Source: an uncultured bacterium
GTDB lineage: Bacteria; Cyanobacteriota; Vampirovibrionia; Gastranaerophilales; Gastranaerophilaceae
Assembly: GCA_902794035.1 (NCBI GenBank)
Contig: CADBFN010000002.1
Coordinates: 53,158 to 117,157, forward strand
Length of the DNA stretch: 64,000 bases
Direction of reading: 5' to 3'
The position numbers were made by a program, and so were the translations under genes. Positions 43,011 through 50,293 of the stretch are shown one piece after another. Each line of letters begins with the position of its first letter. Position 1 is the first letter of the stretch. Below the pieces are notes generated by a model. That model saw only the letters and a list, made by a program, of their open reading frames with translations. It had not been told where the DNA came from and made no database searches.

Positions 43011-43102
43011 TACACATAGTTTATAATGTACGACTTTCTATGTATTAATCATCATCATAAAACGCAAAATATAAAATTAAGCATACGAGCCAAAAGGGCA
43101 TA

Positions 43103-43447
43103 GTGTACCTCCATTATTTTTTACATCTGACATGGAGTGCATATATAACACTTCAATATATGTATAACGTTAATCAATCTGTTGGAGGTCGTGCCGGTAA
43201 TGTAGATATGCCAAGAATTAGTATGGATAGAGGCTATATCCAGTATGGTATAGGTATCAATAAGAAATTCTCAGACAGATTCTCCGGATACTTCCAGACT
43301 GTAATCAGAAACGTTGGCAGAAACGGTATTGGTTTGCAGTTAGGTTTACAGTGGAAGTTGGGTAAAGGAAGCTCAAAAAATACTAAAAAAGGTAATGTAG
43401 CTCCTAGTGCAACTCCTGAAAATAAAAAAGTTATTAAAACTTTATAA
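43103..43447 (+). pseudogene. C-terminal fragment of an outer-membrane autotransporter-type beta-barrel
   Basis: About the last 105 residues look like the final strands of an autotransporter-type barrel: YITLQYMYNVNQSV, RGYIQYGIGINKKFSDRF, SGYFQTVIRN and GIGLQLGLQWKLG, with alternating hydrophobic residues. A basic Ser/Thr-rich tail follows. There is no signal peptide or passenger, and homology seems to begin near 43125, so the 5' part is lost. The break coincides with the right edge of the BREX region. A strong terminator follows. Confidence 0.65.
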
Positions 43448-43463
43448 TGATTAAATAATAACA

Positions 43464-43508
43464 AAAATCACTTATTTGATAAATTTATGTCAAATAAGTG
43501 ATTTTTTT
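43464..43508 (+). terminator. Rho-independent terminator after the barrel fragment
   Basis: A 16-base perfect stem (AAAATCACTTATTTGA / TCAAATAAGTGATTTT), 10-base loop, then a T run. Lies 16 bases past the stop at 43447. Confidence 0.85.
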
Positions 43509-43661
43509 ATTGTATGATTTCAATGTTGTCAAAACAATAATATTATGTGATGTCAATACTCTTATAAGAGTTAAAATCGTTCTCTTTTGCTTTGTAATAT
43601 AATTTTTTACCGTTGATACCGGATAGAGTAAAAATAAAAATTTTTGTGTTAATATTGTGAT

Positions 43662-44045
43662 ATGAGAGAATTTATAAAATCATTTGTTGTTTTTATATAT
43701 TTAATTTTGGCATTATTTATTTTGCCAAGTCACACTTTTGCTTGTGATGATATCAGGCAAAATAACACTCATCAATATTATATTTCTGCATATTCCAAAT
43801 CAAAGATACATCTCATTAATAATAAGGATGAAGAATTTTATGTAATTTCAAAAAATAATAGCCGAACCGAAATATCAAAACTGTCAAATAAAAATCAAAA
43901 TTTTGGTTTTGGCTATTTTGATAAAGCTGGTATTGATTTTGCAGTTTCAAACAATTATAAAATAGATAATTCTATATTTCTTGCTTGCATTTCTCATAAT
44001 GTATCTCCAAACTTGAAAAATGCAATTTATACCCGCGCTCCTTAA
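43662..44045 (+). CDS. Secreted hypothetical protein
   Basis: A 127-aa protein with a clear signal peptide: basic MREFIKS, hydrophobic FVVFIYLILALFILP, then a probable cut near SHTFACDD. The mature part of about 100 residues is polar with no known motif and has two cysteines. No strong ribosome site is seen in front of the ATG. It stands alone between terminator and the OadG-like gene. Confidence 0.5.
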   Translation: MREFIKSFVVFIYLILALFILPSHTFACDDIRQNNTHQYYISAYSKSKIHLINNKDEEFYVISKNNSRTEISKLSNKNQNFGFGYFDKAGIDFAVSNNYKIDNSIFLACISHNVSPNLKNAIYTRAP

Positions 44046-44136
44046 TTGAGTTACTTCTGACAATAAAAAATTGTAAGTGTGTTTTAAACTAAAATACACG
44101 AATTTTGTAATGAAAAATTTTAAGGAGAAACTCATA

Positions 44137-44376
44137 ATGGAAAATTTGAATATCGGGATTACCCTTATGGTAATTGGTATGGCTGCGGTATTTGTATTTT
44201 TGGGAATCATGATTGTTGCAATGAATATTACAGCAAAAATTGTTGGAATTATAAATAAATATTTACCGGAACCAATGCCTGAAGAAAAAAATATTCGAAA
44301 GAAAAAGCAAGATGATGAATCTGAAATTGCTCTTGCTATTGCCGTTGCGATGAGAGAAAGGGCAGGGGTAATATAA
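44137..44376 (+). CDS. OadG-like membrane subunit (oxaloacetate decarboxylase gamma type)
   Basis: A 79-aa protein starting at 44137 with AAGGAG upstream; the open frame back to 44077 is not supported. One N-terminal membrane helix (ITLMVIGMAAVFVFLGIMIV) and a charged tail match OadG, the gamma subunit that assembles sodium-pumping biotin decarboxylases. The alpha and beta subunits are not adjacent. It lies 3 bases before an ArsB/NhaD-type transporter, so the two are co-expressed. It could serve a decarboxylase encoded elsewhere. Confidence 0.65.
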   Translation: MENLNIGITLMVIGMAAVFVFLGIMIVAMNITAKIVGIINKYLPEPMPEEKNIRKKKQDDESEIALAIAVAMRERAGVI

Positions 44377-44379
44377 AAA

Positions 44380-45699
44380 ATGTTAGCAAGTTTTATTTCA
44401 GAAAATAGTGTAGCAATATCTGTTTCATTGCTTGTTATTTCATATATTTTTATTGCATTGGAAAAAATCCCAAAGGTTACTATTGCATTACTTGGTGCAG
44501 GAATAACTTTATTATTGGGTTTAGTCAGTCAAAATAAGATAACAGGTGATGCTTTAAATCCGCATTATTTTGTTAATTTTATTGATTTCAATGTAATATT
44601 TTTACTTGTTTCAATGATGATAATAGTCAATATTTCGACAAGAAGCGGTATGTTTAATTGGATTGCAAATGAATTGCTTAAAATGACAAAAGGAAGACCT
44701 ATTGCAATTTTTGCGGTTTTAGCAATTTTTACGGCAGTAACAAGTGCATTCTTAGATAATGTTACAACTGTTATCCTGATTATGCCGATTACTTTCTTTG
44801 TTGCTAAAAAATTAGATATTAATCCGATACCGTTTTTATTAGGGGAAGTTTTTGCTTCTAATATAGGTGGGACTGCAACTTTAATTGGGGATCCTCCGAA
44901 TATAATTATTGGGAGTGCGGCAGGATTATCATTTATGGATTTTGTCAAAGTATTAACACCGGTTATTGCTGTAATTCTGTTTGCAGTAATTGCATTTTTA
45001 ACTTTTGTTTTCAGAAAAAATTTAAAAACCTCAAAAGAAAGAATGCAGGAGGTTGTTAATATTGATAACTCAAAAACCATAACGGATAAAGGATTAATGA
45101 TTCGTTCAATTGTAGTTTTAGGGTTGGTAATATTGGGATTTGTAACGCACGATATTACACATATTGAAACCTGTGTTGCCGCTATGGTTGGTGCAAGCGT
45201 ACTTTTGTTATTTGAAAAACCGACAGAAATACTAAAAGGTGTTGAGTGGAACACAATATTTTTCTTTATCGGTTTATTTATAATAATAGGCGGTGTTGAA
45301 GCCTCAGGCGGAATTAAACTAATGGCGCAATGGATTTTAGATGTAACTAAAGGCTCACAAACAGCTGCTTCTATGCTGATTCTCTGGGCATCAGGTATTA
45401 TATCGGGAATAATAGATAATATACCTTATACCGCAACAATGTCTCCAATGTTGGTCGAGATACAGAAATCAATGGGGACAGATTATACTATTCCTCTTTG
45501 GTGGTGCTTATCATTAGGTGCTTGTTTAGGTGGCAATATGACAATGATAGGAGCGGCTGCTAATGTTATTGTCAGTGAAAATTCGGCAAAAGAAGGTCAT
45601 CCGATTAAATTTATGAAGTTTATGAAATACGGTCTGATAGTTGTCGGAATTTCACTTGCAATCAGTACAGCATATATTTACTTAATCTACTTAAAATAA
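44380..45699 (+). CDS. ArsB/NhaD/SLC13-type ion permease
   Basis: A 439-aa membrane protein with about 11-12 helices. Family motifs include TSAFLDNVTTVILIMPITF, a conserved NVTT half-site, then FASNIGGTATLIGDPPNIII, and the mirrored second half SGIIDNIPYTATMSP and LGGNMTMIGAAANVI. This is the ion-transporter superfamily that includes ArsB, NhaD Na+/H+ antiporters and the P protein; the IGDPPN and DN-TT repeats favour the sodium-antiporter side. No arsR or arsC is nearby, so arsenite export is not supported. Co-transcribed with the OadG-like gene. Confidence 0.8.
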   Translation: MLASFISENSVAISVSLLVISYIFIALEKIPKVTIALLGAGITLLLGLVSQNKITGDALNPHYFVNFIDFNVIFLLVSMMIIVNISTRSGMFNWIANELLKMTKGRPIAIFAVLAIFTAVTSAFLDNVTTVILIMPITFFVAKKLDINPIPFLLGEVFASNIGGTATLIGDPPNIIIGSAAGLSFMDFVKVLTPVIAVILFAVIAFLTFVFRKNLKTSKERMQEVVNIDNSKTITDKGLMIRSIVVLGLVILGFVTHDITHIETCVAAMVGASVLLLFEKPTEILKGVEWNTIFFFIGLFIIIGGVEASGGIKLMAQWILDVTKGSQTAASMLILWASGIISGIIDNIPYTATMSPMLVEIQKSMGTDYTIPLWWCLSLGACLGGNMTMIGAAANVIVSENSAKEGHPIKFMKFMKYGLIVVGISLAISTAYIYLIYLK

Positions 45700-45711
45700 A
45701 GGAAATTAAAT

Positions 45712-45867
45712 ATGGAAGAAAATAATGATAAAACAGATAATATCAACAAAGAAAATAATAGAGAATATTATTCAGATGCCCCCGGAACAGGTGTTTTGGC
45801 ATCAATGATTTTCATGATGGTTGCAATGGTTGCAATGTATATTATCTCAAAATTGATAGGGAATTAG
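45712..45867 (+). CDS. Small single-pass membrane protein
   Basis: A 51-aa protein, 12 bases after the permease stop, with AAAGGA as ribosome site. The first half is acidic and asparagine-rich; the second half is one hydrophobic helix (GVLASMIFMMVAMVAMYIIS). It is directly followed by a terminator, so it is the last gene of the OadG-permease operon. It may be a small subunit or regulator of the transporter. Confidence 0.6.
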   Translation: MEENNDKTDNINKENNREYYSDAPGTGVLASMIFMMVAMVAMYIISKLIGN

Positions 45868-45869
45868 TA

Positions 45870-45899
45870 AAAAGCCGAGAGTTATTTCTCTCGGCTTTT
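45870..45899 (+). terminator. Bidirectional rho-independent terminator
   Basis: AAAAGCCGAGAG / CTCTCGGCTTTT, a 12-base perfect stem with a TTATTT loop, T run on each strand. Serves the permease operon and the convergent cupin gene. Confidence 0.9.
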
Positions 45900-45919
45900 A
45901 TATATTTGTCATAATATTT

Positions 45920-46294
45920 TTAGCATAATTGTGCATCCCCAAAACCAAATTGTTCCAAACTGTCTGTTTTTGCCTGAACACAAATATATTGCAAATCGGT
46001 TTTTGATTCCATTGTTCTCACTGCATCAGGAAGAACCTTAACACAAGAACCTTCTTTAACTTCAATAATTTCATTATCAAGCGTCATTGTACCTTCGCCT
46101 TTTAAGAAAATGTAAATTTCTTCATTTTGTATATGTTTATGATTAAACGGTAATTTAACTCCTGCAGGCATTGAACTGACAGAAATTTCACAACTTGTCA
46201 GCCCCAATAAATCGTGCAAAAATGCTTTCCCGTTTTCGTAATTTTGACCTAATTCTGCCATTGTTCCGATTTCAACATTTTTAAAGTTTGTCAT
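45920..46294 (-). CDS. Cupin-domain protein
   Basis: A 124-aa single-cupin protein. The metal-binding motif is visible: LPFNHKHIQNEEIYIFLKG supplies the H-x-H, E and G of cupin motif 1, and IIEVKEGSCVKVLPDAVRTM forms motif 2, where the usual histidine is replaced by arginine. Function may be sensing or small-molecule modification. It lies downstream of marR with a shared operator in between, so it is probably a MarR-controlled gene. The ribosome site is AAAGGAG. Confidence 0.8.
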   Translation of the reverse strand: MTNFKNVEIGTMAELGQNYENGKAFLHDLLGLTSCEISVSSMPAGVKLPFNHKHIQNEEIYIFLKGEGTMTLDNEIIEVKEGSCVKVLPDAVRTMESKTDLQYICVQAKTDSLEQFGFGDAQLC

Positions 46295-46307
46295 AATTTC
46301 TCCTTTT

Positions 46308-46326
46308 TGTTCGATATCTAACTATT
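46308..46326 (-). promoter_or_regulatory. Second MarR operator, in front of the cupin gene
   Basis: Contains GATATCTAACTA, the right two thirds of the 18-base palindrome at 46755-46772, with the left arm degraded (TTCGATATC). It lies about 15-30 bases upstream of the cupin start. Confidence 0.55.
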
Positions 46327-46339
46327 TGTTTAAAAATTT

Positions 46340-46744
46340 TTATATTTTTTGTAAAAGATTTTCTATAATATCTGATTCTTCTTCCGATAAGTTTTTATAT
46401 AGCATATTGTTTAAATCTTCTGAAATCTTTTCAAATACTGGCTTAAAATCCTGTCCTTTTTTAGTCAAAACAATATATGTGTATCTGTTATCCTCTTTTG
46501 AAATTTCTCTTTTCAGGTAGCCCAATTTTTCAAGTTTATCAACCAAAACTGTAACTGTCGGTCTTGTTCTGTGAATTTTATCTGCAATATCTTTCATTGT
46601 CATTTTATCTTGACTGTAAAGGCAAACTAAAATATCACCATGACTAGGAACAAGTCCATTTGCTTCGTATTTTTTTAGCTCTTCAATAATAAAGTGATTG
46701 CCCTTTTCGTGAATTTTAGATATTAGTGCTAACATGTTTCTCAT
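46340..46744 (-). CDS. MarR-family transcription regulator
   Basis: A 134-aa winged-helix regulator: HGDILVCLYSQDKMTMKDIA, then the recognition helix RTRPTVTVLVDKLEKLGYL, then wing REISKEDNRYTYIVLTKKG, then the C-terminal dimer helix. MarR dimers bind short palindromes and release on ligand binding. A perfect palindrome 11 bases upstream of its start is the probable autoregulatory operator, and a degenerate copy precedes the cupin gene. Confidence 0.9.
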   Translation of the reverse strand: MRNMLALISKIHEKGNHFIIEELKKYEANGLVPSHGDILVCLYSQDKMTMKDIADKIHRTRPTVTVLVDKLEKLGYLKREISKEDNRYTYIVLTKKGQDFKPVFEKISEDLNNMLYKNLSEEESDIIENLLQKI

Positions 46745-46754
46745 AAAAATATTA

Positions 46755-46772
46755 TAGTTAGATATCTAACTA
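46755..46772. promoter_or_regulatory. MarR autoregulatory operator
   Basis: TAGTTAGAT/ATCTAACTA, a perfect 18-base palindrome directly upstream of marR (start 46744). It may also reach the divergent acetyltransferase gene at 46845. Confidence 0.75.
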
Positions 46773-46844
46773 TTGTCAAGCGGTATTTGTGTTATAGTAA
46801 CTATAGTGAAAGTATTTATTATAAAAGCAGCAGGATAGTTATAA

Positions 46845-47402
46845 ATGACCGAAAAAGAAAAAATGTTAAATGGGGAATTATATAATGCTGAAGATAAAAA
46901 TTTGAAAGATGAACGCATAAAATGTAAGTTGTTATGTCAAAAATATAACAGCTTGGCTTATGATAAATTCGAAGAAAGAAAATCTTTAATAAAGCAGATA
47001 TTGGGTAAGGTCGGAAATAAATATTTCATTGAACAGCCGTTTATTTGTGATTACGGTTATAATATTGAGATAGGCGAAAATTTTTATTCAAATCACAATT
47101 TAACAATTTTAGATTGTGCAAAAGTAACATTTGGAGAGAATGTTTTTCTTGGACCGAATTGCAGTTTCTATACTGCAGAACATCCTCTTGATGTTGAAAC
47201 ACGAAATAAAGGTTTTGAATATGCAAAACAGATAAAAATCGGAAATAATGTGTGGATAGGCGGTAGTGTTACAATTCTATCAGGAGTAACTGTTGGGGAT
47301 AATGTTGTAATTGGTGCTGGTTCTGTTGTAACAGATGATATCGATGATAATTGTGTTGTTGCAGGTGTCCCTGCAAAGTTTATAAAATTTGTAGGGAAAT
47401 AA
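46845..47402 (+). CDS. Maltose/galactoside O-acetyltransferase-like enzyme
   Basis: A 185-aa left-handed beta-helix acetyltransferase. It begins EKMLNGELYNAEDKNLKDER, the N-terminus typical of Maa/LacA. Catalytic histidine is in FYTAEHPLD, and the hexapeptide repeats end in NNVWIGGSVTILSGVTVGD and VVAGVPAKF. The enzyme family transfers acetyl from acetyl-CoA to sugars. It is divergent from marR, separated by 100 bases that include the operator, so MarR may influence it. Confidence 0.9.
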   Translation: MTEKEKMLNGELYNAEDKNLKDERIKCKLLCQKYNSLAYDKFEERKSLIKQILGKVGNKYFIEQPFICDYGYNIEIGENFYSNHNLTILDCAKVTFGENVFLGPNCSFYTAEHPLDVETRNKGFEYAKQIKIGNNVWIGGSVTILSGVTVGDNVVIGAGSVVTDDIDDNCVVAGVPAKFIKFVGK

Positions 47403-47488
47403 AAATGACGAATATTATGTTTTAAAAAACAATAAAAAACATATAAGGTTATATCTTAATATTTTGTAACAATTATAGCAGTAAATTA

Positions 47489-47512
47489 TTGACAAAACCC
47501 GGTATTTTGGTG
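47489..47512 (+). promoter_or_regulatory. Possible promoter of the AAA+ gene
   Basis: TTGACA at 47489-47494 and TACTAC 18 bases on. The -10 is a poor match, so this is tentative. Confidence 0.3.
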
Positions 47513-47559
47513 TACTACTATAGGTGTAGCAATATTTGATTGTGGGGAGAATATAAGAC

Positions 47560-49101
47560 ATGAAAATACAGCCGATTAACAGATATAATTACGCAAACCG
47601 TATTTATAAAAATGACAATACTGTAAACAATTCACAAGTTTCAGAAAATAGCAATAATATTATAACTTTTCCCAAGTCTTATTATGGCAGAGATCTGGTA
47701 AAAATGTCTGCTCCGTCATTCAAAGGTGCAGAAGGTCTTTCAAAAGCTGCAGTTGATATGGCTTTACAATTCCCTGTCGGGGACAGGCTTGCACATATCA
47801 TGTCACAAATAAAGCTAGGCGACGTGGTTTTACTTGGTGCGGATTTTAATAAAGCTCAAACTGCACTTCGGAAATTTGCTAATAAAATTTCATTGCCTAT
47901 AAAAAGAGAATTTTATCTTCCTGACAGAAAATTAGTTCATAATTATGCTTTTTTCAAACATCCTGATGGTGATAAGCATATTTTAAACATAAGTGATGAT
48001 GTTTTCTATATTCGGGTAAATGGAACTCATTATTCGTTAGAACCCGGTTATAGCTGTGCTGTACAAGATGGGAATTTGATACAATTCTTAGATTCTAAGA
48101 TAGATGTAGGTGAACATTTTTATATCAAAGATAAGCCTAAAACTAATTTATCAAACTTTGAAAAGTTTTTTACAAAAGTCTATGATTATTCAAAGGATAT
48201 AGAAGGTAGTGTCAGAAAATTAAATTTTGAGACTTTATCTAAAGAAATTAAACAGGCAAAAGAAGCGCCTTCAAAAATAGATTTCTCAAAAATCGGTGGT
48301 CAGGCAAAGGCCATAGAAGAACTTAAAAAAGGTATTCTGTATCCTGTGAAATATCCTGCGGCGTATAGTGCTGATGATATAACAAGAGGGTTTATTTTAT
48401 ACGGCCCTCCTGGAACGGGTAAAACTGAAATAAGCAGAGCATTAGCAAATGAAGCCGGCATAAATTATATGTATATGAGCGGTACAGAGTTTGAAAATAA
48501 ATATGTCGGAGAATCTGAAGCCAATGTTCGTGCGTTTTTTCAGGCATTGAAAGAAAATCAGCCTTCAATAGGTGTAATAGACGAAATTGATGCTATCGGC
48601 AAAGAACGTGGCGAAAAAGATGTTTATGGCGCAAAAGTCGTAAACCAAATTCTTACATCAGTAACCGATTTGTATAATAGTGGTGATAATGTATTTATTC
48701 TCGGTTTAACAAATAAATATGACACTCTAGATCCTGCGCTTAAGCGTTCTGAAAGACTTAGTAAACACATAAAAATGGATGCCCCTGATAAAAATGGTAT
48801 AAAAGAAATTTTAAAAATTCACACATCAGGTAAAAATTTGGATGAAAATGTTGATACGGACAAATTGGCGGACAAATTGCTGGAATTAAAAGCCGTTGGA
48901 GGTGATATTAAATTCGTTTCAAAAATGGCAAGAGAAAATATGATGACTCGCATGGGTATATATGAAAAAATGGAAAACGGAACTTTTACTCCTGCAGATA
49001 TGGACAATGCTGTTATCAAACAGGAAGATTTTCTTGCGGCAATAAAACAGTTTAAAGAACAAGGCGGAAAGTCTGTGAGACCTATTGGTTTTAATAAATA
49101 A
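47560..49101 (+). CDS. AAA+ ATPase of the FtsH/p97 type with a lineage-specific N-terminus
   Basis: A 513-aa protein after a GGGGAGA ribosome site. Residues 1-60 start MKIQPINRYNY and end SAPSFKG, a short N-terminal style repeated in proteins of gut Vampirovibrionia in my memory. The C-terminal half has Walker A GPPGTGKTE at about 281, Walker B GVIDEIDAIG at about 338 and the second region FILGLTNKYDTLDPALKRSE, with arginine in RSERL. No protease zinc motif is present, so it is an unfoldase- or remodelling-type ATPase. The gene stands alone. Its substrate is unknown. Confidence 0.75.
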   Translation: MKIQPINRYNYANRIYKNDNTVNNSQVSENSNNIITFPKSYYGRDLVKMSAPSFKGAEGLSKAAVDMALQFPVGDRLAHIMSQIKLGDVVLLGADFNKAQTALRKFANKISLPIKREFYLPDRKLVHNYAFFKHPDGDKHILNISDDVFYIRVNGTHYSLEPGYSCAVQDGNLIQFLDSKIDVGEHFYIKDKPKTNLSNFEKFFTKVYDYSKDIEGSVRKLNFETLSKEIKQAKEAPSKIDFSKIGGQAKAIEELKKGILYPVKYPAAYSADDITRGFILYGPPGTGKTEISRALANEAGINYMYMSGTEFENKYVGESEANVRAFFQALKENQPSIGVIDEIDAIGKERGEKDVYGAKVVNQILTSVTDLYNSGDNVFILGLTNKYDTLDPALKRSERLSKHIKMDAPDKNGIKEILKIHTSGKNLDENVDTDKLADKLLELKAVGGDIKFVSKMARENMMTRMGIYEKMENGTFTPADMDNAVIKQEDFLAAIKQFKEQGGKSVRPIGFNK

Positions 49102-49123
49102 GTTTTATCAATTTGATAAACTT
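49100..49123. terminator. Hairpin between convergent genes
   Basis: AAGTTTTATCA / TGATAAACTT with a 3-base loop and one bulge, between the AAA+ gene and the convergent membrane-protein gene. No clear T run, so a weak bidirectional terminator at best. Confidence 0.4.
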
Positions 49124-49127
49124 CCAT

Positions 49128-49460
49128 TTAAATATTCAGTAACAAGATTACTAAACTGGCAGTAAAGCAAATTATTTGGATAATTGTATATTTTCTTAAT
49201 GTTTCGTATTTAACAAGTTTTCCTATTATAAATGGTGAAATAGCACATAAAAGTAATATTATGTTATACAAATTTTGTTTTATTATAAGTCCGTATATTG
49301 CAGCAATTGTTAATATTGCAATATACGATATCATACTGCCTGCAACGCAATAACCATAAACGGCTTTGATTTTCGGTTGTTCGAAATTGTATAAAAGTCC
49401 CATTGATAATACAATTGTTGCCAATATATTTACAATTATTGCCGGTAAAATTATATACAT
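49128..49460 (-). CDS. Small integral membrane protein
   Basis: A 110-aa protein with four hydrophobic helices (IILPAIIVNILATIVLSMGL, VAGSMISYIAILTIAAIYGL, NIILLLCAISPFIIGKLV, IIQIICFTASLVILLLN). It overlaps the hydrolase gene by 10 bases and is the last gene of a three-gene operon with an aminotransferase. No family is recognised. It may be a membrane partner or carrier for the hydrolase product. Confidence 0.55.
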   Translation of the reverse strand: MYIILPAIIVNILATIVLSMGLLYNFEQPKIKAVYGYCVAGSMISYIAILTIAAIYGLIIKQNLYNIILLLCAISPFIIGKLVKYETLRKYTIIQIICFTASLVILLLNI

Positions 49461-50293
49461 ACAACCTCTTTTTCGTCTGCTGTGGCAACAAACTTGCTTA
49501 AAAATTCTTTAACAGTATTCATGACAAATTCTTTTTCGTTATCGTATAAAACCATATGATAACTGTCATTTAGCTCAACATATTGTTTAATTTCTGAAGA
49601 AATCCCGTTTAAAACTACTTTTGCACCTTTCGGGCTTGATAAATTATCATATTTAGAATGTATGCACAAAACAGGGCAATTTACATTCTTAAGATTCTTT
49701 CTGACATTTTTAGATAATTTTAAAAGCCCTTCTACGCAGTTGAGCGGGTAATTATCCATTCCAATGTCTGCTTTTGCCGTAATTTTTGCCAAACTTTTTC
49801 TTGTTCTTTCATTTTTTACCCCAAAGCAGTCATCTTCAGGAAATGTGTAATAAAATTTTGTAATAGTGCTCAATGCAAACGGTAGTAATGATATTGTCCA
49901 GGGAATGCAAAAACCATCTAAAAATAATGTCGTGGAAAGTGCAACAACTCCTGTAATATCATTGTTGTGTTCTGCAAGATATACAGCCATAGATGCTCCA
50001 AGACACAATCCTGATACAAAAAATTGATTGTAATTGCTTCTTAGTTTGTTGTATTTATCCTGTGCAAAATCACACCAATCAGTCCAGGTAACGGTTTCTA
50101 TTTCGCTGATTCTGTCGCCATGCCCCGGGAATGAATAGCAAAATACATCATATCCGTTTTTGAACAAGAAATCACCATATTTACGCATTTCAAACGGACT
50201 TCCTGTCAGTCCGTGAAATAATAAAACAGCTTTTTTATCTTGTTTTTCCAGGATTTCTGTATGAATAAACTCAAAGTCTATACTTTGCGTCAC
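49451..50293 (-). CDS. Alpha/beta hydrolase with a cysteine at the nucleophile position
   Basis: A 280-aa hydrolase of the carboxylesterase / monoacylglycerol-lipase type: VLLFHGLTGSPFEMRKYGDF holds the oxyanion region, and FVSGLCLGASMA is the nucleophile elbow. The usual serine of GxSxG is a cysteine (codon TGT). The aspartate is in IHSKYDNLSS and the histidine in DSYHMVLYD. The start is a GTG overlapping the aminotransferase stop by one base. Cysteine nucleophiles are known in dienelactone hydrolases, so activity may be retained with altered chemistry. Confidence 0.8.
   Translation of the reverse strand: MTQSIDFEFIHTEILEKQDKKAVLLFHGLTGSPFEMRKYGDFLFKNGYDVFCYSFPGHGDRISEIETVTWTDWCDFAQDKYNKLRSNYNQFFVSGLCLGASMAVYLAEHNNDITGVVALSTTLFLDGFCIPWTISLLPFALSTITKFYYTFPEDDCFGVKNERTRKSLAKITAKADIGMDNYPLNCVEGLLKLSKNVRKNLKNVNCPVLCIHSKYDNLSSPKGAKVVLNGISSEIKQYVELNDSYHMVLYDNEKEFVMNTVKEFLSKFVATADEKEVVCI

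Noticed and set aside
44380..45699. Arsenite efflux pump
   Set aside because: No arsR, arsC or arsA neighbour; the OadG-like partner points to sodium or organic ions instead.
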